Part shown: positions 18,636 through 27,467 of the stretch, in pieces | Numbering within the stretch: position 1 is the first letter of the stretch | How the letters are laid out: the number at the start of each line of letters is the position of its first letter | Source of the DNA: JAICJC01 sp963709425 | GTDB taxonomy: Bacteria; Actinomycetota; Thermoleophilia; Gaiellales; JAICJC01 | Assembly (NCBI GenBank): GCA_963709425.1 | Contig: CAVPWG010000005.1 | Span: 868,001 to 932,000 of the forward strand | DNA length: 64,000 bases | Direction of reading: 5' to 3' | Position numbers and translations under genes: made by a program | Notes under the pieces: model-generated | Told to the model about the DNA's origin: nothing | Seen by the model: only the letters and a program-made list of their open reading frames with translations | The model's database searches: none

Positions 18636-21600
18636 CCGTCTCGCGCGCGCTCAACGCGACCCGGCTCTCACGGCAGAGCGCATGGGGCTGGTACCTGGCG
18701 GCGGGCGCGCTCGTCACCTTCCTCTACACGATGGTGCCGCCGGTCGCGGGCAACGGGCGCGTGATGAACGCCCTCGGGCTCTCGTCCTCAGTGGCGATCG
18801 TGCTCGGGATCGTGTTCCACCAGCCGCGGCTCCGCAAGGCGTGGGTGTTCTTCCTGGTCGGGCAGCTCCTGTTCTTCATGGGCGACGTCTACACGTACAG
18901 CCCGAACGTGCCCTTCCCGTCGCCGGGTGACGCGCTCTACCTGGCCGTGTACCCGGCACTCATGGCCGGCCTCGTGCTGCTCGTCCGGCGCCGAAACCCG
19001 ATCTCGGACCGGGCCGGCCTGATCGACTCGCTCATCCTGTCGCTCGGCATCGGCCTCCTGTCGTGGGTCTTTCTGGTCGCGCCCTACATCAATCTGAGCG
19101 GCATGACCGACCTCGCCAAGGGCGTGTCGATGGCCTACCCGTTGGGCGACGTGCTGCTGCTCGCGGCGGCGATCCGCCTCGCGGTCGACACCGGCCGCCG
19201 GCAGCCGGCGTTCTTCCTGCTCGCCTCGAGCATCGTGTGCCTGCTCGTCACGGACTCCGTGTACAACTACATGCTGCTCAAGGGCACCTACGACCACCAG
19301 GTCCTGCTGGACGTGGGCTGGATTGCGTACTACCTCCTGTGGGGCGCGGCGGCGCTCCACCCCTCGATGCGGACGCTCGAGGAGCCCGCGCCGGATCGGC
19401 GGGTCCGCCTGACGCGCGTGCGACTCGGGCTGCTCGCCGTCTCCTGTCTGATCGCGCCGGCCATCCGGATCGTCCAGGCCGACCGCACGGCGGAGATGCT
19501 CGTCGTCACCTGCGCATCGATGGTGCTCTTCCTGCTTGTCGTCGCGCGCATGGCGGGCCTCGTCCGCCAGGAGGAGCGCGTCGTCGCCCGCGAGCGCGCG
19601 CTGCGCCACGCCGGTCTCGCGCTGGTCGGCGCAACCGGTCTGGGTGAGATCTACGCAGCGACCATCGAGGCAGTCCAGTCGCTCGTCGGCCGGGCCGTCG
19701 CGGTGTGGGTCGTCGACGTCCAGGAGGACGGCTGCCACATCGTCGCCTCGTCGGACGGGCCACGGTCGGAGCCCGCTCGGCTCGACGTGCTCGCGACCGC
19801 CTGGGTCGCCCGCCGCGCCGCCTCGGGCTCGGCACCGCTCGGCGAAGCACCTCCGGAGCTTCGCGCCGTCCTGGGCATCGCCGACGACGCCGTCGAGGCG
19901 GACGACCGGCTCGTGCTCTCCCCGCTCTCTGGCCGGGGAGAGGCGCACGGCTACGTCGTCGTCGCCGTCGACAGGGACGACGTCGCCCTGCTCCTGCCGC
20001 CGCTCGAGGCGCTCGGCTCGCAGGTCGCGCTCGCCGTGGCGAGCGCCATGCTCTCTGAGGACCTTCACCGCCGCCAGAGCGAGGCCCGCTTCCAGTCGCT
20101 CGTCGCTCATTCGAACGACCTCATCACCGTGCTCGACGCGGGCGGCGAGGTCAGCTACCTGAGCCCCTCGGTCGAGCGGCTGCTCGGCTACGGCGCCGAG
20201 GAGCTCCACGGCACGACGTTCCTGACCCTCGTCGCGCCCGCCGACCGCGGACGCATCGCGCACATCCTCGAGCCGTCGGGGCTCGAAAACGACAGCCACA
20301 CGCTCGAGTGCACGCTCGTGCACCGCGACGGCACCGAGCTCGAATTCGAGATCCGGCACTCGAACCTGATCGACGACGAGCACATCCGCGGCATCGTCTT
20401 GAACTCGCGCGACATCAGCGAGCGCAAGGCGTTCGAGCGCCAGCTGGCGCACCAGGCCTTCCATGACTCGGTCACCGGGCTCGCGAACCGCGCACTCTTC
20501 GCCGATCGCGTCGCGCACGCGCTGTCGCGGCGCTCGGAGGAGCGCACGCCGATGGGCGTCATGTTCATCGACCTCGACGACTTCAAGACGATCAACGACA
20601 GCCTCGGCCATCCGGTCGGAGACACCGTCCTCCGCGAGGTCGGCGAGCGACTGCTCGCGGCGCTCCGCCCGACCGACACCGCCGCCCGGTTCGGCGGCGA
20701 CGAGTTCGCCGTGTTGCTCGAGGAGATCGAGGGCACCCAGCACGCCGCCGACATCGCCGAGCGCCTCAAGGAAGCCATTGAGCGGCCCGTCACGATCGAG
20801 GACAAGCAGCTCTTCGTGCGGGCGAGCATCGGCATCTGCCTCACTCGGCCCGGCGAGGCCACGAGCCCCGAGGACCTGCTGCGGAATGCCGACGTCGCCA
20901 TGTACATGGCAAAGCGCGACATCAAGGGCAGCTACCGGATGTTCGAGCCGGCGATGCACGAGAGCGTCGTCGAGCGGCTCGAGCTCCGCGCCGACCTCCA
21001 GCGGGCGATCGACGAGCACCAGCTCGAGGTGCACTACCAGCCCGTGGTCAGACTCGACCGGGGCGCGGTCACGGGGCTCGAGGCGCTGCTTCGCTGGCAG
21101 CACCCGACGAAGGGCACGATCTCGCCCCTCCAGTTCATCCCGCTCGCCGAGGAGACCGGGCTCATCATCCCCATCGGGCGCTGGGTGCTGCACGAGGCCT
21201 GCAAGCAGGGCGCCGCGCTTCAGAAGGCCGTTGGCCGCCACCACAACCTGATGATGAGCGTGAACCTTTCGGTGAAGCAGCTCCAGTCCGACACGATCCT
21301 CGCCGACGTGAAGTCCGCCCTCGCGGAGTCCGGCCTCCCCCACGAGAGCCTCGTGCTCGAGATCACCGAGTCGGTGATGATGGCCGACACGGACCTCGCG
21401 GTCGAGCGGCTGAAGGCGCTGAAGGCGCTCGGCGTGCGGCTCGCGATGGACGACTTCGGCACCGGGTACTCATCGCTCAGCTACCTGAGCCGGTTCCCGG
21501 TCGACATCCTGAAGATGGACCGGTCGTTCCTCCAGTCCGGCAAGGCGGACTCGGGGCTGGCCGCGGCGATCGTCAGCCTGGGTGAGACGCTCGACCTCCA

Positions 21601-21790
21601 GGTGGTCGCCGAGGGCATCGAAATGCCCGAGCAGCTGGCATCGCTGCTCAACCTCGGCTGCGAGCTCGGGCAGGGGTTCCTGTTCGCGAAGGCGATGCCG
21701 CTTCCCTCGGTGGTGGAGTACCTCGGATCGGCGACCGCGGACCAGCCGCAGGCCGACGAGACCGACCGCCCCGAGCGCGATGCAGCATAG
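18632..21790 (+). CDS. Membrane-bound PAS-GGDEF-EAL protein (c-di-GMP cyclase/phosphodiesterase)
   Basis: This 1052-residue protein begins with about eight to nine transmembrane helices (residues 18-315). A GAF-like region (around 330-480), a PAS domain (around 485-600, SNDLITVLDAGGEVSYLSPS), a GGDEF domain (around 610-775) and an EAL domain (around 785-1035) follow. The cyclase motif FGGDEFAVLLEE is intact and is preceded at the proper distance by RPTD, the RxxD inhibitory site. The phosphodiesterase motifs EALLRW, NLSVKQLQ, ITESVMM and DDFGTGYSSLSYL are also intact, so both activities may be present. It starts with ATGA overlapping the upstream gene. Confidence 0.93.
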   Translation: MTVSRALNATRLSRQSAWGWYLAAGALVTFLYTMVPPVAGNGRVMNALGLSSSVAIVLGIVFHQPRLRKAWVFFLVGQLLFFMGDVYTYSPNVPFPSPGDALYLAVYPALMAGLVLLVRRRNPISDRAGLIDSLILSLGIGLLSWVFLVAPYINLSGMTDLAKGVSMAYPLGDVLLLAAAIRLAVDTGRRQPAFFLLASSIVCLLVTDSVYNYMLLKGTYDHQVLLDVGWIAYYLLWGAAALHPSMRTLEEPAPDRRVRLTRVRLGLLAVSCLIAPAIRIVQADRTAEMLVVTCASMVLFLLVVARMAGLVRQEERVVARERALRHAGLALVGATGLGEIYAATIEAVQSLVGRAVAVWVVDVQEDGCHIVASSDGPRSEPARLDVLATAWVARRAASGSAPLGEAPPELRAVLGIADDAVEADDRLVLSPLSGRGEAHGYVVVAVDRDDVALLLPPLEALGSQVALAVASAMLSEDLHRRQSEARFQSLVAHSNDLITVLDAGGEVSYLSPSVERLLGYGAEELHGTTFLTLVAPADRGRIAHILEPSGLENDSHTLECTLVHRDGTELEFEIRHSNLIDDEHIRGIVLNSRDISERKAFERQLAHQAFHDSVTGLANRALFADRVAHALSRRSEERTPMGVMFIDLDDFKTINDSLGHPVGDTVLREVGERLLAALRPTDTAARFGGDEFAVLLEEIEGTQHAADIAERLKEAIERPVTIEDKQLFVRASIGICLTRPGEATSPEDLLRNADVAMYMAKRDIKGSYRMFEPAMHESVVERLELRADLQRAIDEHQLEVHYQPVVRLDRGAVTGLEALLRWQHPTKGTISPLQFIPLAEETGLIIPIGRWVLHEACKQGAALQKAVGRHHNLMMSVNLSVKQLQSDTILADVKSALAESGLPHESLVLEITESVMMADTDLAVERLKALKALGVRLAMDDFGTGYSSLSYLSRFPVDILKMDRSFLQSGKADSGLAAAIVSLGETLDLQVVAEGIEMPEQLASLLNLGCELGQGFLFAKAMPLPSVVEYLGSATADQPQADETDRPERDAA

Positions 21791-23141
21791 TTACGAGGCG
21801 CTCGACCGCCCGGGCGGGTTCTCGCGTGTGAACCTGCTCCAGCCGCTGCGCCACCGGCGCTTCCTGCTGCTCTGGAGCGGGATGACGGTGTCGCTCTTCG
21901 GCGACGGCATCTTCCTCGTCGCGATGGCATGGCAGGTGTACGAGCTCTGGAACGCCCCGGCGGCGCTCTCGGTGATCGGGATCGCGATGACGGTGCCCAC
22001 GGTCGCGTGCCTGCTTCCCGGCGGGGTCGTCAGCGACCGCTTCGACCGGCGGACGGTGATGCTGGCCGCTGACGGTCTGCGAGCGATCGTCATCGGCCTC
22101 CTGGCACTGCTCTCAGCGACCGGCGCGCTCACGCTGTGGGAGCTGGCGGTGCTGTGCGCGGTGTACGGCGCCGGCACGGCGTTCTTCAACCCCGCGTTCG
22201 ACGCGGTGGTGCCCGACATCCTCCCCGCCGACCAGCTCGCCGCCGCCAACTCGCTCGACCAGTTCGTGAGGCCGCTGGCACTGCGGCTGGCGGGCCCGGC
22301 GGCCGCCGGCTGGCTGATTGCGTGGATCGGCCTCGCCCCGGCGTTCGCGGTCGACGCCCTCAGCTTCTGCGTGTCGGCCGTTGCGCTGATCGCGATCGGA
22401 CGGACGCCCCGCCCGCGCCAGGGGCCAAGCCCGTCCGCCGTCGAAGACGTACGCCAGGGCTTCGAGTTCATCCGCCGGCGGGTGTGGCTCTGGGGCACGC
22501 TGCTCTCGGCCGCCGTCGCCTATCTGGTCTTCCTCGGGCCGACCGAGGTCCTGCTCCCGTACATGGTGAAGAACGTCGTCCACGGCTCGGCCGCGTCGCT
22601 CGGACTGGTCTTCGCGGCCGGCGGCCTTGGCGCAATCGGGTGCGCGCTCGTGATGGGCCAGCGGGGCCAGCCGCGCCGTGGGGTGTTCTTCATCTACGCC
22701 ACCTGGACGCTCGCGACGGTCGCTGTCGCCGGGTACGGCCTCGCGACGGCGACGTGGCAGCTGATGCTCGCGTGCCTCGTCTTCAACGCCCTCGAGACGG
22801 CCGGGACGATCGTGTGGGCCACGCTCAAGCAGACCCACGTGCCCGCAGAGCTTCTGGGTCGCGTCTCGAGCCTCGACTGGCTGATCTCGATCGGGCTTCT
22901 GCCGCTCTCGTTCGCGCTCACCGCACCGGCGGTGGCGGTGCTCGGGGCGCGAACGACGCTTGTCGCAGCGGGCGTGATCGGCGCGGTGGTCACGGCCTCG
23001 GCCCTGCTCCTGCCCGGCATGCTCGATCTCGATCGCGAGGAGCCGGCCCCTGCGGCCGGCGACTCCGAGGTCGACGTGGTCGTGACGCGGATCAGCATGC
23101 ACGAGAGCGATCCGTCGCCACTCCCACGCCCACGGGCGTAG
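21780..23141 (+). CDS. MFS transporter, EntS/MFS_3-type exporter
   Basis: This 453-residue permease has about 12 helices. The N-terminal segment LLQPLRHRRFLLLWSGMTVSLFGDGIFLVAMAW and the helix 2-3 loop GGVVSDRFDRRTVM are characteristic of the MFS_3 (enterobactin-exporter-like) group. Helix 5-6 contains AAANSLDQFVRPLALRLAGPAAAGWLI. The substrate is unknown; relatives export siderophores or macrolides. The ATG at 21780 overlaps the last codons of the GGDEF/EAL gene in another frame, so the two are likely co-transcribed. Confidence 0.85.
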   Translation: MQHSYEALDRPGGFSRVNLLQPLRHRRFLLLWSGMTVSLFGDGIFLVAMAWQVYELWNAPAALSVIGIAMTVPTVACLLPGGVVSDRFDRRTVMLAADGLRAIVIGLLALLSATGALTLWELAVLCAVYGAGTAFFNPAFDAVVPDILPADQLAAANSLDQFVRPLALRLAGPAAAGWLIAWIGLAPAFAVDALSFCVSAVALIAIGRTPRPRQGPSPSAVEDVRQGFEFIRRRVWLWGTLLSAAVAYLVFLGPTEVLLPYMVKNVVHGSAASLGLVFAAGGLGAIGCALVMGQRGQPRRGVFFIYATWTLATVAVAGYGLATATWQLMLACLVFNALETAGTIVWATLKQTHVPAELLGRVSSLDWLISIGLLPLSFALTAPAVAVLGARTTLVAAGVIGAVVTASALLLPGMLDLDREEPAPAAGDSEVDVVVTRISMHESDPSPLPRPRA

Positions 23142-23179
23142 ATCGCAGCCGCAGGACACGCGCAAACTTGTGCCTGTAG

Positions 23180-23208
23180 TTGCTTGCGGCGGCATGCGCG
23201 GCTAAGGT
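23180..23208 (+). promoter_or_regulatory. Predicted housekeeping promoter
   Basis: TTGCTT (23180-23185) and TAAGGT (23203-23208) are separated by exactly 17 bases, a good SigA-type arrangement for a high-GC actinobacterium. Transcription would start near 23215, just before a series of hairpins. Confidence 0.5.
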
Positions 23209-23214
23209 CGTGCC

Positions 23215-23315
23215 TCGACGGACCGGTGGCTGATCGGTCCAGGCTCGAATTCGGGCTCGAGCCGGGGAAGAGGCGGCGTTGACCCCCAGCGCCGCCGGCA
23301 TGTCCGGGCTTCCCC
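23215..23315 (+). ncRNA. Candidate structured RNA leader or small RNA, unidentified class
   Basis: Downstream of the predicted promoter come three nested or consecutive stems. They are GGACCG/CGGTCC (23220-23240), GGCTCGA/TCGAGCC (23242-23263), and an outer stem GGGGAAG/CTTCCCC (23264-23270 with 23309-23315) that encloses GGCGGCG/CGCCGCC (23272-23296). All arms pair perfectly. I could not match it to SRP RNA, tmRNA, RNase P RNA, 6S RNA or a known riboswitch consensus. It may be a leader, a small RNA or chance pairing in GC-rich DNA. Confidence 0.35.
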
Positions 23316-23317
23316 GT

Positions 23318-23683
23318 AGACACCTCTATCTGGGCGGTCGCCACTCGTGGCTCTCGTCGGCCGGCGGCCACGGAATCGCCGGGGCGATCGGGTTCTACGG
23401 CTCGACCGGGCCGCGCAACGGCGAGGACGGCCCGATCCAGCGTGCCGCCGAGTTCCGCGCGCCCATCCTCGCGCTGATGGGCGGCGCCGACCAGGCGATC
23501 TCGGCCGACGACGTCGCGGCGTTCGACTCAGCGCTCGCCGAAGCCGGCGTCGAGCACGAGGTCGTCACCTACGACGGCGCGCCGCACAGCTTCTTCGACC
23601 GAAACCAGGAGCAGTTCGCCGACGCGTCGGCCGACGCGTGGCGGCGGGTGCTCGACTTCCTCGCGGCGCACACGCCCAGCTGA
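23318..23683 (+). pseudogene. Dienelactone-hydrolase C-terminal remnant
   Basis: The sequence from about LYLGGRHSWLSSAGGHGIAGAIGFYG to the stop matches the C-terminal half of dienelactone-hydrolase-family alpha/beta hydrolases. It contains PILALMGGADQAISADDV with the catalytic Asp and YDGAPHSFFDR with the catalytic His. The N-terminal half is absent. At the nucleophile position, where GFCxGG is expected, the sequence reads LYLGG, so the Cys/Ser nucleophile is missing. No proper start codon or ribosome-binding site precedes it; an open frame reaches back only to a TTG at 23279 through the hairpin region. I regard it as a truncated, inactive gene. Confidence 0.7.
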
Positions 23684-23687
23684 GCGG

Positions 23688-24893
23688 CTACTGCTCGGTC
23701 GAGCTCTGCTGCACCGCGGTATCTCCGCGAAGCCTTCGGCGGAACCGCGTCCACGGCGATGCCGCTTCGGGCGTCGGCTCGTGCTCGGGCTCGGCCGCCA
23801 TCTCGGCTTCGGGCTCCGTCTCGGCCTCGACAGGCGTCGGCTCGTGCTCGGCCGCCACCTCGGGCGCAGTCTCCGGCTCCTGATCCGGCTCCGGCTCGGG
23901 GTCGGGCTCGGCCGCCATCTCGGGCTCCGGCTCCGGCGTAACCACCACCGGCTCCTCGACCGCCGCGGCCCGCCTGAGTGCTTCCCGGTCGGCCATCCGC
24001 CGGACGCGCTCCGAGTAGCGCTGTGCGCGCTCGCCGACGGCGTCGCCGTCACGCTCGGCCGCGGCGACGATCTCGCTCGCGCGGAGCTCGGCGTCGCGCA
24101 GCATCGCCTCGGCGTCCCTCGCCGCAGCCTCGCGCTCGTGGCGCGCCGCCGCTTCGACCTGCGAGACCTGGTCTGCGAGCATCCGCTCGAACGACGCCAG
24201 GGTCGCCTTCGTCCGGGCCAGCGCCGCATTCGCGTCCTCAGCCTGCTCGGGCGTGCCGGCGTCGGCCGCGGCCTCCTCGTCGCCCGCCTGGACGCGGTCG
24301 ATCGCCGCGACCAGCTCGTCCACGTTCATCGACACCGCGTCCTCCACGCCCAGAGCGACGGCCATCCGGAACAGCCGCACGCGATCCGCGGTCCGATCGG
24401 CAGTCTCCTCCTCGACCTCGTCCTCGCGGCGAAGAGGTGAGACCGACACGACGTCCGGGACGGGCTCGTTTGCAACCTCGGCCAGCGCGGTCGAGCCGGT
24501 AGACGCCTCGGTCACACGCCGCAGGCGCTCGACGATGGCCTGTGTCCACCCGCTCGGCATGGGCTGGGACTCGGGCTCCGACTCGGCGTCGGGCTCCGGC
24601 TCGGACTCGGAGCCGGCCTCGGGCGCGGAGCCGTTCATCGGACGCTCGCCGGCGCGCTCGACCATCCGCGACCGCAGCTCGGCCATGTAGGTGTCGACGT
24701 CGGGCCTCCAGTAGCCGAGGGACACGACCCCGAACGTCTGCCCGTCGAGACGCTCGATCTCGGATGTCCAGTCGACGTCGCCTGACTCGATCCGGTCGGC
24801 CAGCTCACGCAGGCAGCGATCGACGTCGTCCTGGTTGTATCCATGCGCGCCGAACGAAAACGTGCGATCCCGAATGTCATGTGCCTCTTCCAT
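23688..24893 (-). CDS. DivIVA-domain-like coiled-coil protein with Glu/Pro-rich tail
   Basis: This roughly 401-residue cytosolic protein has two short DivIVA-type motifs at the N-terminus: FSFGAHGYNQDDVDRCLREL and FGVVSLGYWRPDVDTYMAEL. A charged linker, a long Ala/Glu/Arg coiled coil (about residues 190-290, with FERMLADQVSQVEAAARHERE) and a C-terminal tail of Glu-Pro repeats follow. DivIVA-type proteins recognise curved membrane or scaffold polar and septal complexes; this one is not canonical Wag31/DivIVA. The start is taken at ATG 24893; a slightly longer reading to 24911 is possible. It is divergent from a Wzz/tyrosine-kinase-like protein. Confidence 0.72.
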   Translation of the reverse strand: MEEAHDIRDRTFSFGAHGYNQDDVDRCLRELADRIESGDVDWTSEIERLDGQTFGVVSLGYWRPDVDTYMAELRSRMVERAGERPMNGSAPEAGSESEPEPDAESEPESQPMPSGWTQAIVERLRRVTEASTGSTALAEVANEPVPDVVSVSPLRREDEVEEETADRTADRVRLFRMAVALGVEDAVSMNVDELVAAIDRVQAGDEEAAADAGTPEQAEDANAALARTKATLASFERMLADQVSQVEAAARHEREAAARDAEAMLRDAELRASEIVAAAERDGDAVGERAQRYSERVRRMADREALRRAAAVEEPVVVTPEPEPEMAAEPDPEPEPDQEPETAPEVAAEHEPTPVEAETEPEAEMAAEPEHEPTPEAASPWTRFRRRLRGDTAVQQSSTEQ

Positions 24894-25017
24894 GCCGTGC
24901 ACTGCCCTCACCAGATTCCAGGTTCTTCCTATCGCGAATGTACGTGAGTTCCGTGCGAGGTCAACGCCCGTCCCCCCTATTGACGCCGGCGCCCACCGCC
25001 CGTATTCGTCGAGTGTG

Positions 25018-26475
25018 ATGTCAGATCAGCGAACAACCCTCATGGCGAAGATGGCGGCCGCCCGGTCCAGGTTGTGGATCGCTCTGGTCGTCGCGATCAT
25101 CGCCGGCGCCGCCGCCGCAGTGCTCGCGTCGGCCCAGGCGCCGACGTACGCAGCATCCGCGCAGGTCGGGTTCGGGACGACGACCCTCCCGGCGCAGGCG
25201 TCGGTTGCGCTCACCCCCGCGATGGCGCGCGCGACGCTCCACCGCGCCCGCGTCAGCAGCATCTCCGCACGCGAGCTGGTCGCGAGCACGACGATCTCGG
25301 TGGACTCCCCGTCCGGCGTTGCCGTCATCCGCGTGACCGACTCGCGGGGACCGCGGGCGCGACGGCTCGCGACCGCGTCCGCACAGACGCTCGTCGCGGC
25401 GCGCAGGCTGCAGATCGCAGACGGCGCGCGGCGTACGAAGGCGCGGCTTCACCGACAGCTGGTCGCCACCACTCACAGCCTCGAGACGGCCCAGGGCGTG
25501 GATCAGGTTTCGATGCGGTCGCAGTACGGCACCCTCGTGCGGCTCTGGCAGGCCATCGACACGCGCACCTCGATCGCGATGGACGGCGTCCAGGTGATCG
25601 GCGCCGCCGGGGCGGTCACCACGGAGGATCAGCATGTCGCTCGCGACGCGGCGCTCGCCGCCATCGCAGGCGCGATCATCGCCGTCGCGGTCCTCGTCCT
25701 GACCGCGAGGCCCGGACGCGGACGCGCCCGCTCGGCGCGCGATCTCGGTCGGGCCCTGCGGATGCCCGTGCTCGGGACGCTCGGCGGCTCGGTGGCGGAC
25801 GCGTGGGAGGGCATCGGCCAGGTGCGCGCGCGCATCGCGGCCGGGAACCTGCCGCGGCCGGCGGCCATCGCCGTCTCGGGCGCCGGGCACGAGGACGCCA
25901 CGTCGGACACCGTCGTCGGGCTTGCGCTCGCCGTCGCCCGCCAGGGCCGCAGGGTCACCGTCGTCGACCTCGACCTCGCCCGGCCGCGCCTTCACCGCCG
26001 CCTCGGTGCGGACGGTGCCCCCGGTGCGGCCGACGTCGTCGCCGGAAGGATCCGCGTGGACGACGGGCTGATTACCTTCGACGACCGCGGCATCCCGGTG
26101 ACCGACGCTCCGTTCGCCGCCGGCTGCGTCAGCCTGCTGCCCGCCGGCGCCCTCGACGGGAGCCTGTGGGACATGCTGTCGTCGCCCGCGCTGCGCGACG
26201 TCTTCCGCCGCCTGCGGCGAGACTCCGACCTGATCCTGGTGGCGTGCCCGCCGGCGTCGGAGCCCGACGCCGTGGCGGCCCTTGTCGATCTCGCGGACGG
26301 CCTAGTCGTCGTGGCGCGGCTCGGATCGATCAGGTGGGAGGACACGGAGGCGCTGCGATCGGCGATCGAGAGCATCCCGATGCCGAAAGTCGGCGCCGTT
26401 GCGGTCGCCGGTGAGCCGGCTCCTGCACAGGCCTCGTTCGCGCCGTCCGGGCGCCCGGCTCCGGCAACCTCCTAG
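25018..26475 (+). CDS. Wzz/BY-kinase-like polysaccharide co-polymerase with degenerate ATP site
   Basis: This 485-residue protein has one N-terminal membrane segment (LWIALVVAIIAGAAAAVLA), an extracytoplasmic Wzz-like region, a second segment near residue 215 (AAIAGAIIAVAVLVLTA), and a cytosolic bacterial-tyrosine-kinase-like domain. Walker A' (VTVVDLDLARPRLHRRLG) is conserved. The Walker A loop, normally GEGKST, reads GAGHEDATSD without the Lys, and Walker B has lost its Asp (LILVACPP). There is no C-terminal Tyr cluster. It is therefore probably a non-catalytic relative that regulates chain length of an exopolysaccharide, or a scaffold. It ends tail-to-tail with the nitronate monooxygenase gene, overlapping by four bases. 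Confidence 0.78.
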   Translation: MSDQRTTLMAKMAAARSRLWIALVVAIIAGAAAAVLASAQAPTYAASAQVGFGTTTLPAQASVALTPAMARATLHRARVSSISARELVASTTISVDSPSGVAVIRVTDSRGPRARRLATASAQTLVAARRLQIADGARRTKARLHRQLVATTHSLETAQGVDQVSMRSQYGTLVRLWQAIDTRTSIAMDGVQVIGAAGAVTTEDQHVARDAALAAIAGAIIAVAVLVLTARPGRGRARSARDLGRALRMPVLGTLGGSVADAWEGIGQVRARIAAGNLPRPAAIAVSGAGHEDATSDTVVGLALAVARQGRRVTVVDLDLARPRLHRRLGADGAPGAADVVAGRIRVDDGLITFDDRGIPVTDAPFAAGCVSLLPAGALDGSLWDMLSSPALRDVFRRLRRDSDLILVACPPASEPDAVAALVDLADGLVVVARLGSIRWEDTEALRSAIESIPMPKVGAVAVAGEPAPAQASFAPSGRPAPATS

Positions 26476-27446
26476 CCTCGCTCACGGACGGCCGCAAGCC
26501 CGGCCGCCATCCGGCTGACCAGCTCCGCGGCGGGCTCGACCGCGGTGACGAGGCCGACGCCCTGGCCCGCGTAGAGGCACATGGCCTCGAGGTCCCCGGT
26601 CGTCGTGCGGCGAGGCTCGTCCGCCGCATACCGCTCGATATCGACGCCGTCGCGGCGCGCGACGACCTCGCCCTCACCCGGCCGCGAGCCGGCCGGCGGG
26701 CGGCCGGCCTCGTCCCAGCGCCGGTAGGTGGTGTTGCGGAGGACGCGATGCGGCGCGTCGGGCCAGCCGCCGTCGAAGAGCCCGGTCAGCACGGTGTCGG
26801 CGGCCGACGCCTCGAGGAGCCGCGCCGCCCAGTCCGGATGGACGTCGGCCTCCGGCGTCGCCAGGAAGCGCGTGCCCATGGCCACGCCGACCGCGCCGGC
26901 CGAGACGGCGGCCAGCGCCCCACGCGCATCGGCGATGCCGCCGGCGGCGATGACGGGGACCGGCAGCAACCGGGAGAGCTCCCCGACCAGAGCCAGTAGG
27001 CCGATCTCGCCCTGGACGTGGCCACCCGCCTCGACGCCCTGCGCCATGACCGCGTCGCAGCCCGCCTCGACGGCCGCGTCCGCCTCCGCGGGCGTCCCGG
27101 CCTGCGCGACCACGAGGCACCCGCCGGCGTGCGCGCGGGCGACGAGGTCGGAGCGGATCCCCCACGAGAACGAGATCACCTCGACGCCCTCGGCCACGGC
27201 GATCTCGAGGCGCTCGTCCTGCTCAAACGCCAGCACGAGATTCACGCAGACCGGCCGCTCGGTGGCCCTCCGGATCTCGCCGATCTGGGCCCGGAGCACG
27301 GCCGGCCCGGTCCACGATGCACCGAGCGACCCGAGCCCCCCGGCCTCCGACACGGCCGCCGCCAGCGCCGGCGTGGCCGCCGGGCCGATCGGCGCCTGCA
27401 TCAACGGCACGCGCCATGGGAGCCGGCTGTCGGTCGGGGGCGGCAC
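26472..27446 (-). CDS. Nitronate monooxygenase (NPD family)
   Basis: This 324-residue FMN-dependent TIM-barrel enzyme has the family motifs PLMQAPIGPAATPALAAAVSEAGGLGSLG, the FMN-phosphate region VIAAGGIADARGALAAVSAGAVGVAMGTRF, and AQGVEAGGHVQG, whose His matches the catalytic His of class I nitronate monooxygenases. The family oxidises propionate-3-nitronate and alkyl nitronates using O2. No Shine-Dalgarno or operon partner stands out. It reads toward the Wzz-like gene and overlaps its end by four bases. Confidence 0.9.
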   Translation of the reverse strand: MPPPTDSRLPWRVPLMQAPIGPAATPALAAAVSEAGGLGSLGASWTGPAVLRAQIGEIRRATERPVCVNLVLAFEQDERLEIAVAEGVEVISFSWGIRSDLVARAHAGGCLVVAQAGTPAEADAAVEAGCDAVMAQGVEAGGHVQGEIGLLALVGELSRLLPVPVIAAGGIADARGALAAVSAGAVGVAMGTRFLATPEADVHPDWAARLLEASAADTVLTGLFDGGWPDAPHRVLRNTTYRRWDEAGRPPAGSRPGEGEVVARRDGVDIERYAADEPRRTTTGDLEAMCLYAGQGVGLVTAVEPAAELVSRMAAGLAAVRERG

Positions 27447-27467
27447 GCCGGCGATCGTACTCGGCGC

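Noticed and set aside
18788..21343. A minus-strand open frame of 851 codons opposite the GGDEF/EAL gene
   Set aside because: The plus strand holds intact GGDEF and EAL motifs throughout; the antisense frame has no recognisable domain.
23215..23315. Identification of the hairpin region as SRP RNA, RNase P RNA, tmRNA, c-di-AMP or c-di-GMP riboswitch
   Set aside because: None of the conserved core sequences of these RNAs could be found; only the stems are supported.
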